Shown piece after piece: positions 49,258-60,229 of a DNA stretch of 64,000 nt; position 1 is the stretch's first letter; each line of letters begins with the position of its first letter. The notes below the pieces were generated by a model. It did no database searches. It was given only the letters and a program-made list of their open reading frames with translations, and was not told the origin of the DNA. The position numbers were made by a program, and so were the translations under genes. The stretch comes from Saccharomyces paradoxus (Eukaryota > Ascomycota > Saccharomycetes > Saccharomycetales > Saccharomycetaceae), in the NCBI RefSeq assembly GCF_002079055.1, contig NC_047495.1:248001-312000 (forward strand). The letters run 5' to 3'.

Positions 49258-49615
49258 TTCCTGATAATTTCCTTCTCTTTTCCTGATGGGTCTTTATCGC
49301 GACTGCTTTTTCACTACTTGGTTAAGATGCATAATAACTATCTTGGTTGACTTCACTTTATATTCAAATAGATTTTTCTGGACTGCGTTTACTTCGCGAG
49401 TTTTCCTAGAGAAAAAAGGCGTTCTGGTGACAATTGGATGGGCATGGAAAACACATAGCCGAATGTCAGTCAGCAAATATAAAGTAATGTGAGGGGCTAT
49501 TTGAGATATTGATAATGATTAAAAAGGTGCTAACGAAGCTATATATGTCAAAAGGGGAGATGTGAAATATATTATGGATGACTGCAAAAGAACAATAAGT
49601 TCCGTGTTTTTTTTC
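49258..49615. other. EMC5 promoter and IRR1 3' flank
   Basis: Tandem minus-strand spacer. Overlapping short open frames on both strands around 49286-49492 are not supported. No factor site was recognised. Confidence 0.4.
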
Positions 49616-52600
49616 TTAATCTTGTGTCATTGCGTCGCTGTTATCTATAGCATCTACCACGGTAGGATGTTCCTCAATTGGTGCTAATTCTGAGTTATCT
49701 TGCGAACTTTCTTCAATAGGTTCTAGATCGTTTGTCATCGGAATATCTGAATCATTTTTTTCAATGTTTGCATGGTCGGTTTCTCGTTCACTGTTTGGTT
49801 GCAAAGGAAGATCCTTTTCCTTCTGTGTTTGATTTGATTTTGCTTTCTGTTTATTCTTTTCGTTAGATTCTGGACTTTCCATTATGGTATCATCTACAAT
49901 TTTTTTGAACAATGGGCCAAGCTTTTCCTTGTTTAGTGCCATACGGGAAGCAAATCGCTCATCTAGAATATTCAATTTCATCAGCCCCTTCAATTTAACT
50001 GTGAATAAAAGAAATTCAGTTTCAATGTTGTTGAAAAAACCCGTTTCCGGTAAATCATTTAGGTTAGCGTCTTCATCTGCTACCCTCTCTAATTGGACGT
50101 CAATTTGTTTAGCGAAAAGACTCTCTAAATATAAAAATACTTCCAAAAGCACCTTGGATGCATTATCGTGAAGGTAAAAAGGAAATTGCTCGCTCATACT
50201 GTACTTCCATGATGTAGCGTCTGCAGGCAATTTGAGCTCAAAAACTTTTATTGCAACGATTATATCCATTAATGAAGTGGAAGCTGACCATTTTAAGTAA
50301 AACAAGCTGTTTATATTTTCAGATGTTTCGTTTATAGCCGCCAAAGAAGTAACAAGTGTGTTTAAACGACCTATTATAGCGGCTATGGGTTTCCAAACTG
50401 ATCTAAGATTTTTTGGAGTAGAATTCTCATGATCTGTTACTTTCTCTATTATTTCTCTCCATTTTTCCAAATTCCATGTTGCTAATAGCACTAGTATTTT
50501 AAAGTTTATTTCTTGAGCGGTACTGTCATCAAAACTTTGAAATATTATAGGGATACGAGAAACAAAATTGTTCAAAAATAGTTGCAATAGTTCTTCATCA
50601 ACCTCGATTGGGTAGTCTCTGCCAAGGATTGTCAGTTTATTGATGTATAGTTCATATAAAGAACAAGTTAAATCTTTGTAGTCATCCCTGGAATTATTTG
50701 GCTCCATTTTTTCTTCCAGAAATTTTTTTAAATGAATTGTCAATGTTGTTATTTGGTTGAGCAGTTTTTCTTGCAATTCTTTTTTCTCGAAATGATGGAT
50801 ATGATGGATAAACTTAGCAAATATATCGTATTTCATATCCACTTTTGAGTCCCCGATTGTAGAATCCATAAATGCCTTGACAGTTTTGTCGGTAATTTTT
50901 TTCAATTCTGTTTCATACCCAATAGATATCCAATCATCCAGAGAGAATGTCATAAAACTCTCCAGAAGCGGACACAAAATATCTGCGGATTCGATGGATG
51001 TGGCGTTTAATAGATCATAGAATAGAGGCAAAACTATTTCCTTAACGCTGTCCTTGGTTTGGATTTTTGGGTTGTTAGAGCCTGCACACAGACCATGAAA
51101 TACGTTGAGATATAAAATGGTGCTATTTCTGTCAATGGGAAACAATGGAGTAATGTCCAATTCTTCATCGTCGACATCATCATTGTCATTATTATTATCA
51201 GTCGAGTTTTGCAAAGTCTGGATCAGTTCATTTGACTCAGTATCAGAGATCAGCAGATTGCAAATAGTTTTCAAATGAGTGGAAATGTAAGGAGACAAAA
51301 ACTCTGCCGCTTGTGTTAGCATACGGATTTTTGTCCTTGAATCGACTTCGGCGGAATCCTTTAAGTGATAAATTAAAGAGTCATTTAGAATCTTGGTAAA
51401 TATACCAACTTGAACAACGGACCCAACTTCTAGTCCGTCGACTTCTTTGGGTAAGTCCTCATGTGTCTTGATGAATTCCTCGAATTTCTCATTTATTACT
51501 CTTGCTAAGAACTTGGCCACCGTAGATAGGAACTTGGATCTTCTATTGAATGAGGATGTTCTGAATGGGTCAAACTCTTCATCAAACATTAAACTAGAAA
51601 TGATAAGGATCTCAGAATCATCTAAGTATCCTAATGATGACGCCTCCGTTAGAACTTGGATACTGTGGATCCTGACATCAAGATTAACGTCACGGATTGC
51701 CACCTCCAGGATCTTAGTTTTGAAACGTTCAAATACTTGACGGATAGCGGAATTATCAGTGGATTTACTGTTATGATTTTGAATTATTAGATGCGGTAAA
51801 ATCTTGGTGACCTGTAATCTGACTGATACAGAATTATCGCTCAATAACCAGCCAAAATACTTTAAAAATGTAACCTTGAGAAAATATTCAGGATAGTTTT
51901 TAATCCAAATGGATAAATGCAGCATGGATTCTGAACGAATCAAATCAGACACGTCCTTATACCTGTGAACAAAACATAATTTGATTATATTATCAATAAT
52001 ACTCTCAATAACGACTTTGCTACCATGAGTTTCGGCGATAGTACTCTCTAGTTTCTCTAAAGTTTTCCTATTAGGCCTCTTTTTTTTTTCTTCAAGCGAT
52101 AGCTGTCTTGTTAACTTTGCCAAATAATTCTTTTCCAAATTAACAGCCTGTTGAGTCAAGTAGTCTTGGAAAAGGTATAATGTTAGTGTTGAAATGTATC
52201 TGAAGCATCTGATCTTGCAAACAGAAAAGGAAGACAGCCAAGTCAACAAATCCAAGACAAGGTTACCAGTAACTATTTGAGTATCATCTTCATCCGATTC
52301 CACGTATAGCAGCTGTAAGTCATTTGCCACTTCCAACAATTTAGTCATGAATTCCGCGAAATTTTGATAAAGGGGTCCCATTCTAAAGTTTTTCCTCTTT
52401 TTGTTTTCCTTACTTACCAAGAGATAAAATTCGTGTAGTTTCTGTCTTTGGAAAAGTAACTGAATTTCACCAATCGTTTCGTTAGAAGATTCATTACTGT
52501 GAACGTCATGGTCTTCGACACGAGCAACAGAGCCACAACAATTCAATAGCAAATTGATAAATTCTTGCAAAAATTTATCTCTATTTTCAGTATAAGTTTC

Positions 52601-53080
52601 CAACCATTCTCGCAACAATTCTTCAATGGAAACGTCCTCTGAAGTGGATAGTATCTCAAACAATTCTGTAGGTTGGAAATCCTTCGCAATTTCTAAGTAT
52701 TGATCCTGATCTTTTTTAGAGCGGTGATAAACGGGAGCATGAGATGCCGCCGACTTCTGAGTAGAGGTAGGTTTTTTCTTTTGTCTTTTACTACTGGTAT
52801 TTGATGCTGATTTAGATTTTCTCTTTCTAGACTTCCTCTTCGCGGTAGCGGTATCTACGTAGTCATCATCATCTTGGTCTTCGTAGTCATCCTCACTGCT
52901 ACTTTCTTCACTCTCACCATTGTCTTCTTCTTCTTCTTCTTCCTCTTCACGTTGAGCTTTGGCAGTGATCTTATCAGATTCTACGTGTTGCACGCTGGTA
53001 TTTTGCTCATCATCGGAACCTTCTTCCTCAGTGGCCTGAGATTTTGTCCTTATTCTGGTAGACCGACGCACAGCAGCCAT
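49616..53080 (-). CDS. IRR1: Cohesin subunit Scc3/Irr1
   Basis: Essential STAG/SA-type subunit of cohesin (also SCC3). It binds DNA and the kleisin Mcd1/Scc1 and supports loading and cohesion of sister chromatids, also in meiosis with Rec8. It is 1154 residues, close to S. cerevisiae (1150 as I recall). The N-terminal 130 residues have an acidic run of eight Glu with one Asp and a basic patch RKSRKRKSKSAS. The helical STAG/HEAT region is at ~160-1050, including the stromal-antigen conserved domain at about 370-460 (HRYKDVSDLIRSESMLHLSIW). A Glu/Asn/Ser-rich tail follows. Paired MCB boxes upstream fit G1/S expression with other cohesin genes. Confidence 0.96.
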   Translation of the reverse strand: MAAVRRSTRIRTKSQATEEEGSDDEQNTSVQHVESDKITAKAQREEEEEEEEDNGESEESSSEDDYEDQDDDDYVDTATAKRKSRKRKSKSASNTSSKRQKKKPTSTQKSAASHAPVYHRSKKDQDQYLEIAKDFQPTELFEILSTSEDVSIEELLREWLETYTENRDKFLQEFINLLLNCCGSVARVEDHDVHSNESSNETIGEIQLLFQRQKLHEFYLLVSKENKKRKNFRMGPLYQNFAEFMTKLLEVANDLQLLYVESDEDDTQIVTGNLVLDLLTWLSSFSVCKIRCFRYISTLTLYLFQDYLTQQAVNLEKNYLAKLTRQLSLEEKKKRPNRKTLEKLESTIAETHGSKVVIESIIDNIIKLCFVHRYKDVSDLIRSESMLHLSIWIKNYPEYFLKVTFLKYFGWLLSDNSVSVRLQVTKILPHLIIQNHNSKSTDNSAIRQVFERFKTKILEVAIRDVNLDVRIHSIQVLTEASSLGYLDDSEILIISSLMFDEEFDPFRTSSFNRRSKFLSTVAKFLARVINEKFEEFIKTHEDLPKEVDGLEVGSVVQVGIFTKILNDSLIYHLKDSAEVDSRTKIRMLTQAAEFLSPYISTHLKTICNLLISDTESNELIQTLQNSTDNNNDNDDVDDEELDITPLFPIDRNSTILYLNVFHGLCAGSNNPKIQTKDSVKEIVLPLFYDLLNATSIESADILCPLLESFMTFSLDDWISIGYETELKKITDKTVKAFMDSTIGDSKVDMKYDIFAKFIHHIHHFEKKELQEKLLNQITTLTIHLKKFLEEKMEPNNSRDDYKDLTCSLYELYINKLTILGRDYPIEVDEELLQLFLNNFVSRIPIIFQSFDDSTAQEINFKILVLLATWNLEKWREIIEKVTDHENSTPKNLRSVWKPIAAIIGRLNTLVTSLAAINETSENINSLFYLKWSASTSLMDIIVAIKVFELKLPADATSWKYSMSEQFPFYLHDNASKVLLEVFLYLESLFAKQIDVQLERVADEDANLNDLPETGFFNNIETEFLLFTVKLKGLMKLNILDERFASRMALNKEKLGPLFKKIVDDTIMESPESNEKNKQKAKSNQTQKEKDLPLQPNSERETDHANIEKNDSDIPMTNDLEPIEESSQDNSELAPIEEHPTVVDAIDNSDAMTQD
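52923..52953 (-). repeat. GAA/GAG repeat coding poly-Glu in IRR1
   Basis: Run of Glu codons in the N-terminal acidic region of cohesin subunit Scc3, likely to vary in length between strains. Confidence 0.7.
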
Positions 53081-53198
53081 GTTATCTTCGTTTGAGCTCT
53101 CGTTCTCAGGTCAATGGCCTTTTCTTTTACTTTATTTAGCCCAAGTTATCTCCTCTTCCATCGATATAGAGGAAGGAAACAAAGGAATTATCTTGCTT

Positions 53199-53211
53199 AC
53201 GCGTCACGCGT
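53199..53211. promoter_or_regulatory. Tandem MCB (MluI cell-cycle) boxes
   Basis: ACGCGT at 53199-53204 and 53206-53211 stand one base apart, 119-131 bp before the IRR1 ATG. This is the MBF (Mbp1-Swi6) site that drives G1/S genes, and cohesin genes in yeast carry it. Confidence 0.88.
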
Positions 53212-53577
53212 CGTATTGCCGTCAGAGATGAGAGTAATGGCAACTCTTTGACAGGAAAGGTATAGTTTTAATTAATGCACTGTGCTGGATGAAAGGCCAC
53301 TACCTAGGACGTATGCTATCTGTTCAGTTGGTCTTGCTTACCTTCCTGTCAGCAGCAGACTGCTTTTTTGTTACAAAAAAGTTCGTCTTGATGAGAAATG
53401 ACAGTAAAATACCTAAAAGAAAAATTCATAGGATGAGTCGATTAGGCTCTTAGCTGTTTGAAAGATACCCTTACCCAAAACCCTTCTTTTCCTTTTTTGA
53501 TTTAAACCTCTTCATTTAAATAAAAGCGGTAATAACACACCAGGTTCTTTGGTGTTGCCCGTTAGAGCCTGTATACC

Positions 53578-53587
53578 TCGGCGGCTA
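53578..53587 (-). promoter_or_regulatory. URS1 (Ume6) site upstream of IRR1
   Basis: TCGGCGGCTA on the plus strand is the exact reverse complement of the URS1 core TAGCCGCCGA. It lies 498 bp before the IRR1 ATG and 161 bp past the YIL024C stop. A role is uncertain at this distance. Confidence 0.6.
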
Positions 53588-53747
53588 ACAGCGATGGTGA
53601 TCCCATGAAATGAGATACTCACCTTATGGCAAAAGTGAAAAGGAATAAATCTATTAAAAAACATGTATATCTAAATCATAGCTAGATAGAAAGGAAGAAA
53701 TTTGAAATATATATCGGTCATAAAAGAAATATGTTTGAAAAAGTCGT

Positions 53748-54317
53748 CTATTTGTTCCAGTACGTCTTGACTTTCTTGGCAATGCACATTAGCCCATTTA
53801 AGGACTCTTTCCTGCTATTGAACGCCTGGTTGAAATCACACTGGATGGTGGCATCCATGTTTTCGTCCTCCATATCAGAATTCCAGCACACTATCTCTTC
53901 TGTGCTGCTTAGGTCGCTATGCGACGACAAGTTGACATAATCATTCAAAGAGTCATCTTCCGGCTTCCCTTTTGCAGTATTGGACCGTGTATGTGGTGAT
54001 AGGGGTATATCCATTAGTTGACTGGCCTCATTGTCTTTGAAGTGAAGAATATTATTGGTGTACCCTGATTTGTCCGTCACGGTATCGAAGTAGTTGAGGG
54101 TGACCCATTTCTTATCGTTTACCACCACTTTGAACATGGTGCTACGTTGACCCTTCCTTCTGGGAATTTGAACTCTGTAGTTTTGTGTTTTGCCGTCATA
54201 CTGCAAAACATAATCGGAATGTCTCCAGTTATCGAACTCTCCTGTAACGACCAGCTTATCTGCTTTGGAGCAGCCCTTGATCACGTCTTCAGGGATCACA
54301 AGTAAAAAATTGGACAT
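53748..54317 (-). CDS. YIL024C: Uncharacterised CBM48/AMPK-beta-like protein
   Basis: I recognise it by synteny and sequence as YIL024C, of unknown function; non-essential as far as I recall. It is 189 residues starting MSNFLLVIPEDVIKGCSKADKL. The N-terminal 95 residues have the AMPK-beta glycogen-binding (CBM48) look, with VTGEFDNWRHSDYVLQYDGK, basic PRRKGQRSTMFKVVVNDKKW and the conserved Asn-type end TNNILHF. This resembles the Crp1/Mdg1 group, but the protein is short. The rest is acidic with Ser and a Lys-rich end. The frame extends nine codons upstream, but the ATG at 54317 gives the S. cerevisiae length. The function is not known. Confidence 0.85.
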   Translation of the reverse strand: MSNFLLVIPEDVIKGCSKADKLVVTGEFDNWRHSDYVLQYDGKTQNYRVQIPRRKGQRSTMFKVVVNDKKWVTLNYFDTVTDKSGYTNNILHFKDNEASQLMDIPLSPHTRSNTAKGKPEDDSLNDYVNLSSHSDLSSTEEIVCWNSDMEDENMDATIQCDFNQAFNSRKESLNGLMCIAKKVKTYWNK

Positions 54318-54529
54318 CTTTAAAATAGCTGTGCACGCCCTCAAATCGACCTATACTGTTCTTCTTTTTATTTCCTTTTTGTATTAGGTCAGAGATAGTG
54401 TTTGATCTGATCTGATTATCGGCTGTTTTTGCCTTTATTGAAATCCGGGGAAGCGTCGGTACATATAAGGCAATAAGGATATTTACTATAAAGGTACGTA
54501 TATTGCACATCAAGCGACACGGACGCGGA

Positions 54530-55573
54530 TCAATGCTCATCCATGAGTGCCATAACAGCAAATCCTACGAAAATGGAGACCAACTGCAAGGTCCACTTCT
54601 TAAACTCTTGGAGCTTGCCATGAGGCGCGGAACTATGTAAGATCTGCGGTACAACGCTAGTAGTGGCAATGTAGATGAGGCCACCCGCCGTGAACGGCAG
54701 CATAAGTTCGGATGCACCAGCAGATGAAGACGTTCCTTTATTGCTGGCGTTCCCGATTTCGTTGATCCAGCAGCCAATGGCTGTTCCAACAACGGCACCG
54801 AAAGCTGTCACCGCTTGGGCTCTAATGGCTTGTGGGTAGGTAAATCCACTGGAAAGCAGAATGGCAAAGTCACCCAGCTCATGAGGAATCTCATGGAAAG
54901 TGACAGCTATGCTGGTCATTATGCCAACTTGTGTAGAGCCGTAGAATGACGCCGCCAGCGCTATGCCATCCGTGATGTGGTGGGCGATCCCCGATATGAC
55001 ATTCAAATACGCAGACATGTTAAAGCCCATTTTCTTCTCTGCTTCTTGGTGTTGGGGGGTGTGGCTATGAGAGTGAGAATGTATGCCCCCGTCATCGCTG
55101 GACGTCCCTGATAAGATCCGCATCGTTTTATCCAGGGCCAAAAAGCTTATAAACCCTAGAAATATGGCTGCTCCGACCACTGTGGGATCACTTACACCGC
55201 TGAGACTTTCAGGTACCACGTGTAATAAAATATCACCCAGCAGTGTCCCCAGGGAAAACGAAACTAGTAAAGACAGTGTCAAGCTGGAAGGATCGTTCCT
55301 GCGCAGCCCGGGAACCAGTAGTACAAAAAGACAAGGCATAAACTGAATGATCAGGATGGCCACAATGGCGTTATAACGCGGCCCCATGACAAATACGTGG
55401 TCTTGCAGAAGGCAAACTAGAGAGTAAAAGATAGATTCTTGCTTCAAAACCACAGAATTTTGCTTGAACTCGTGTTTTGCCTCAAGGCCATAATCTTTAT
55501 TATGATGTAGTCCATGTGCTACTACTAAGGGGGCAATGCTTAGCAAATAAGAGCAAATCTGTGGCACCTTCAT
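54530..55573 (-). CDS. YKE4: ZIP-family zinc transporter Yke4
   Basis: ER zinc transporter of the ZIP/SLC39 family (LIV-1 group; human counterpart SLC39A7/KE4). It moves zinc across the ER membrane. It is 347 residues, one more than S. cerevisiae as I recall. A cleavable or anchoring N-terminal hydrophobic segment is at 5-19. A His-rich cytosolic loop, HSHSHSHTPQHQE, lies near 168-180. The metal-binding pair is HHITDGIALAASF near 197-212 and HEIPHELGDFAILL near 227-240. About eight membrane spans are expected. It is divergent from TIM44. Confidence 0.95.
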   Translation of the reverse strand: MKVPQICSYLLSIAPLVVAHGLHHNKDYGLEAKHEFKQNSVVLKQESIFYSLVCLLQDHVFVMGPRYNAIVAILIIQFMPCLFVLLVPGLRRNDPSSLTLSLLVSFSLGTLLGDILLHVVPESLSGVSDPTVVGAAIFLGFISFLALDKTMRILSGTSSDDGGIHSHSHSHTPQHQEAEKKMGFNMSAYLNVISGIAHHITDGIALAASFYGSTQVGIMTSIAVTFHEIPHELGDFAILLSSGFTYPQAIRAQAVTAFGAVVGTAIGCWINEIGNASNKGTSSSAGASELMLPFTAGGLIYIATTSVVPQILHSSAPHGKLQEFKKWTLQLVSIFVGFAVMALMDEH

Positions 55574-56306
55574 GATTTTTTCGTTCTTGTTCTCCTCTAC
55601 TCCATTCTAATTACTATTTTTCTTTTCTATCTTTTTTCCAGAGAAGGTTTTTTTCAGTTACTGTTACATAGAGAGGCAATAATACGGACAGCTGCATCCT
55701 GAAAGAACCTGGTACAAGTTGCTTCCGGAAAAATACAACTAAATTGCGTATATATCGTGTATTGAAGAATTTTAGGAACGAAATCTCAGAGTAGACTACC
55801 TAAGTTTTTTTACTGTTATAGTTTTCATAGTACAAAATTTAGCTATTTTTAGTTTATTGTTAAAAACTTCCTTTTCTTACCATAATATAAAATTTTAGTA
55901 AAAGGACGCTAAAAAAAAAGAGAAGAACAGCATGACTGTTTCATTCAAAAATTCAATCGCCGAGGCGAGATTTACCATCGGTACGCTCCTAAGACTGCTT
56001 CTCACCATTAGGTTTCTCGTATACACTATTAAAAGCGACAACCAACCACGCAGAAAATCGTCCATGGTTACCCGGATGGGAGTTTTTCTCTCTCTTTTTC
56101 GCCCAGTGGAAGTGGAAAGTCTCAGTCATATATGTCAAAGAACACTGGTTGAGTACCTTAGGCTTCGGAAGCAGGTTTGAAAGAATCAAGTATAATATAG
56201 CCCGCAAGGTAAGCAAAACTTGGGATAAGAGGGCAGAACCGCGCTTACAGTGTTTCATTTTTTTTTCCAGAATTTTTTACCGCCACAGCAATTGCTATTT
56301 CAATTC
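55574..56306. promoter_or_regulatory. Divergent YKE4-TIM44 intergenic region with Reb1 site
   Basis: Shared upstream region. TTACCCG at 56069-56075 exactly matches the Reb1 core and sits about 230 bp from the TIM44 ATG. No CCAAT or other factor site was found with confidence. Short open frames here are not supported. Confidence 0.6.
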
Positions 56307-57602
56307 ATGTACAGATCCACTTTTATTAGGACGTCCGGCACAAGCTCTAGGACGGTAACTGCAAGGTACAGGTCCCAGGACACAGGATTTCTCGTTGCTC
56401 GAGTATTATTCTCCACCTCTGCAACCCGTGCGCAAGGTGGAAACCCTCGATCACCGCTCCAGATCTTTCGCGATACATTCAAGAAGGAATGGGAGAAATC
56501 TCAGGAACTACAGGAGAACATAAAGACGCTGCAAGACGCTTCGGGGAAGCTAGGCGAGTCTGAGGCCTACAAAAAGGCCAGGGAGGCATATTTAAAAGCT
56601 CAGAGAGGCTCCACAATCGTAGGGAAAACTTTGAAAAAGACCGGTGAGACCGTGGAACATATAGCCACTAAGGCCTGGGAGTCCGAAATCGGTAAGAACA
56701 CAAGGAAAGCAGCTTCCGCCACGGCCAAGAAGCTGGATGAGAGCTTCGAGCCGGTGAGACAGACGAAGATTTACAAGGAAGTCTCCGAGGTCATCGACGA
56801 TGGGGAGAGTTCCCGGTACGGTGGGTTCATCACTAAAGAGCAAAGAAGACTTAAACGTGAGAGAGACCTAGCCTCTGGGAAAAGACGCAGGGCAGTAAAG
56901 AGCAATGAGGAGGCAGGTACAGCAGTGATCGCCACAAATATCGAGTCTAAAGAATCGTTTGGAAAGAAAGTCGAGGACTTCAAAGAAAAGACCGTAGTAG
57001 GCCGTTCCATACAGTCTTTAAAGAATAAATTGTGGGATGAAAGTGAAAACCCCCTAATTGTGATCATGAGAAAAATAACTAACAAAGTGGGCGGGTTCTT
57101 TGCAGAAACAGAATCCTCTCGTGTTTACAGCCAGTTTAAGATGATGGACCCCACTTTTTCGAACGAAAACTTCACTAGACACTTGAGAGAATACATCGTC
57201 CCAGAAATTCTTGAAGCGTATGTCAAAGGTGACGTTAAAGTTTTGAAAAAATGGTTCAGTGAGGCACCATTTAATGTTTACGCCGCCCAACAAAAAATCT
57301 TCAAAGAACAGGATGTTTATGCTGATGGCCGTATCCTGGATATCAGGGGCGTTGAAATAGTGAGTGCAAAGTTGTTGGCTCCCCAAGATATTCCAGTCTT
57401 GGTGGTCGGGTGTAGAGCACAGGAAATCAACCTTTACAGGAAAAAGAAAACCGGCGAGATCGCCGCTGGTGACGAAGCTAATATCTTGATGAGCTCTTAT
57501 GCCATGGTTTTCACCAGAGACCCAGAGCAAATCGATGATGACGAAACAGAAGGATGGAAGATCCTGGAGTTTGTGCGTGGGGGTTCTAGACAATTTACCT
57601 GA
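56307..57602 (+). CDS. TIM44: Mitochondrial import motor subunit Tim44
   Basis: Peripheral inner-membrane protein that tethers mtHsp70 (Ssc1), Mge1 and Pam16/18 to the Tim23 channel for matrix import. It is 431 residues starting MYRSTFIRTSGTSS, a basic, Ser/Thr/Arg-rich presequence of about 40 residues. The helical charged middle is at 50-230 (coiled coil in TFKKEWEKSQELQENIK). The C-terminal cardiolipin-binding Tim44 domain is at ~260-430, with FTRHLREYIVPEILEAYVKGDV and RGVEIVSAKLLAPQDIPVL. The frame opens 19 codons earlier only from GTG. It is divergent from YKE4. Confidence 0.96.
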   Translation: MYRSTFIRTSGTSSRTVTARYRSQDTGFLVARVLFSTSATRAQGGNPRSPLQIFRDTFKKEWEKSQELQENIKTLQDASGKLGESEAYKKAREAYLKAQRGSTIVGKTLKKTGETVEHIATKAWESEIGKNTRKAASATAKKLDESFEPVRQTKIYKEVSEVIDDGESSRYGGFITKEQRRLKRERDLASGKRRRAVKSNEEAGTAVIATNIESKESFGKKVEDFKEKTVVGRSIQSLKNKLWDESENPLIVIMRKITNKVGGFFAETESSRVYSQFKMMDPTFSNENFTRHLREYIVPEILEAYVKGDVKVLKKWFSEAPFNVYAAQQKIFKEQDVYADGRILDIRGVEIVSAKLLAPQDIPVLVVGCRAQEINLYRKKKTGEIAAGDEANILMSSYAMVFTRDPEQIDDDETEGWKILEFVRGGSRQFT

Positions 57603-59006
<1,404 letters not shown>

Positions 59007-59173
59007 CTTTGAAGTAGGCGTATAAGAGGAAAAAAAACAAGTGAAAACGAACCAAAAATAATAAGAGAAGAAACTTTATATGCATGTATGTATCATTATG
59101 ATTAGTATTATAAGTATTATAATCTAAAGTACGAAGCAACCAAAAGAGAAAAAAAGGGAGGAAAAAAAGGAGG

Positions 59174-59959
59174 CTAACTTTGCTCTTCATTCCATTTACA
59201 GCAATCCTCAAATTTAACCAGTTTACCACCAAATATATCTAACGAGCTACCAAATGTCAAATCTACTTTTCCGTGGCTTAGTTCATCTACTAATTTTAAA
59301 TCATCAATATTTTTGGCTCCACCTGCATAAACGATTTTCAAACCATCATAATTTTTGGTCCATTCGAAAAGCCTAGAAACCAACTGTTCATCGATGCCAC
59401 CACACAAACCTTCAACGTCTGCAGCGTGAATTAGAAACTCATTCGTATATCTCCTTAATTCTTTGAATGTTTCCGCATTAAGCTCAAGATCTGTTAGAGT
59501 TTGCCATTTGTTCATTGCCACAATCCAACGACCGTCCTGGGTTTTTCTACAACTTAAATCTACTACAATGCGGTCTTTCCCGCATAGTTCTGTCAATCGT
59601 TCCAATCGTTCCAATTGAAAATGGCCCTCTTTTGTAAATAGCCAACTGGTGACGATTACTTTACTGGCCCATTGTAACCATTCCAAACAGTTGGTATCAT
59701 TAATTCCTCCACCCACTTGTAGGAATTGCGGTGACTCTTGAAGTGCCTCGCGTGCAGCATCGTCATTGTTGGGTCCCAACTTAATAACATGACACCCTTG
59801 AACTCCTCGGTCTCTATAAAGTTTAGCGTAATATGAAGACGGATGTTGTGATACGAAGTTAGTCTTTGGAACGTCCTCCTCTTTGCTTGTTAGCGTACCA
59901 CCTACAATTTGTTTAACTTCTCCATTATGCAAGTCTATGCAACCAATAAACTTCGTCAT
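59174..59959 (-). CDS. HIS6: ProFAR isomerase of histidine synthesis
   Basis: Phosphoribosylformimino-5-aminoimidazole carboxamide ribotide isomerase, the fourth step of histidine synthesis, converting ProFAR to PRFAR. It is 261 residues and folds as a TIM barrel. Active-site acids are Asp9 in IDLHNG and the later Asp of [10 protein letters not shown]. Phosphate-binding loops are QVGGGIND near 78 and VYAGGAKNI near 208. The frame is open 33 codons upstream; the ATG at 59959 gives the S. cerevisiae length. No perfect Gcn4 site (TGACTC) was seen in the short divergent gap to FAF1. Confidence 0.95.
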   Translation of the reverse strand: MTKFIGCIDLHNGEVKQIVGGTLTSKEEDVPKTNFVSQHPSSYYAKLYRDRGVQGCHVIKLGPNNDDAAREALQESPQFLQVGGGINDTNCLEWLQWASKVIVTSWLFTKEGHFQLERLERLTELCGKDRIVVDLSCRKTQDGRWIVAMNKWQTLTDLELNAETFKELRRYTNEFLIHAADVEGLCGGIDEQLVSRLFEWTKNYDGLKIVYAGGAKNIDDLKLVDELSHGKVDLTFGSSLDIFGGKLVKFEDCCKWNEEQS

Positions 59960-60136
59960 TTTTCTATTATCTACCCCAACCTTATTTATATGCCGTTTTG
60001 AAGGACTTGTTAGTTTGCAGGCGAAAACTCCTGAAATATTATCAATTATTCTGCCCATTGCGTATGGCTCAATCTTGGCAATGGACCCTGTGCTGAATTT
60101 TCATCATTCGTCTCATGCGACCGTTCCGTTCCTGGA

Positions 60137-60159
60137 AAATTTTTGAGCGATGAGATGAG
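60137..60159. promoter_or_regulatory. PAC element with adjacent RRPE-like sequence
   Basis: GCGATGAGATGAG at 60147-60159 is a full match to the PAC element bound by Dot6/Tod6. AAAATTTTTGA at 60137-60147 next to it resembles the RRPE bound by Stb3. Such pairs mark ribosome-biogenesis genes and fit FAF1, whose start lies 70 bp on. Confidence 0.85.
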
Positions 60160-60229
60160 TTACATTAGCAGTGACAAGGACAGTCATGATAATATTAAGA
60201 GCATAAATGAGGTAGAAGATTACCAAAAG

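Larger units (their letters stand above)
53081..53747. promoter_or_regulatory. IRR1 upstream region and YIL024C 3' flank
   Basis: Tandem minus-strand spacer with two MCB boxes (53199-53211) close to IRR1 and one URS1 core (53578-53587) about 500 bp from the IRR1 ATG. Otherwise AT-rich with no gene. The TCACGCGT repeats are the strongest motif. Confidence 0.65.

Noticed and set aside
57054-57593. 179-codon open frame on the minus strand inside TIM44
   Set aside because: It lies wholly antisense to a conserved gene and reflects the codon bias of TIM44; no own promoter or known match.
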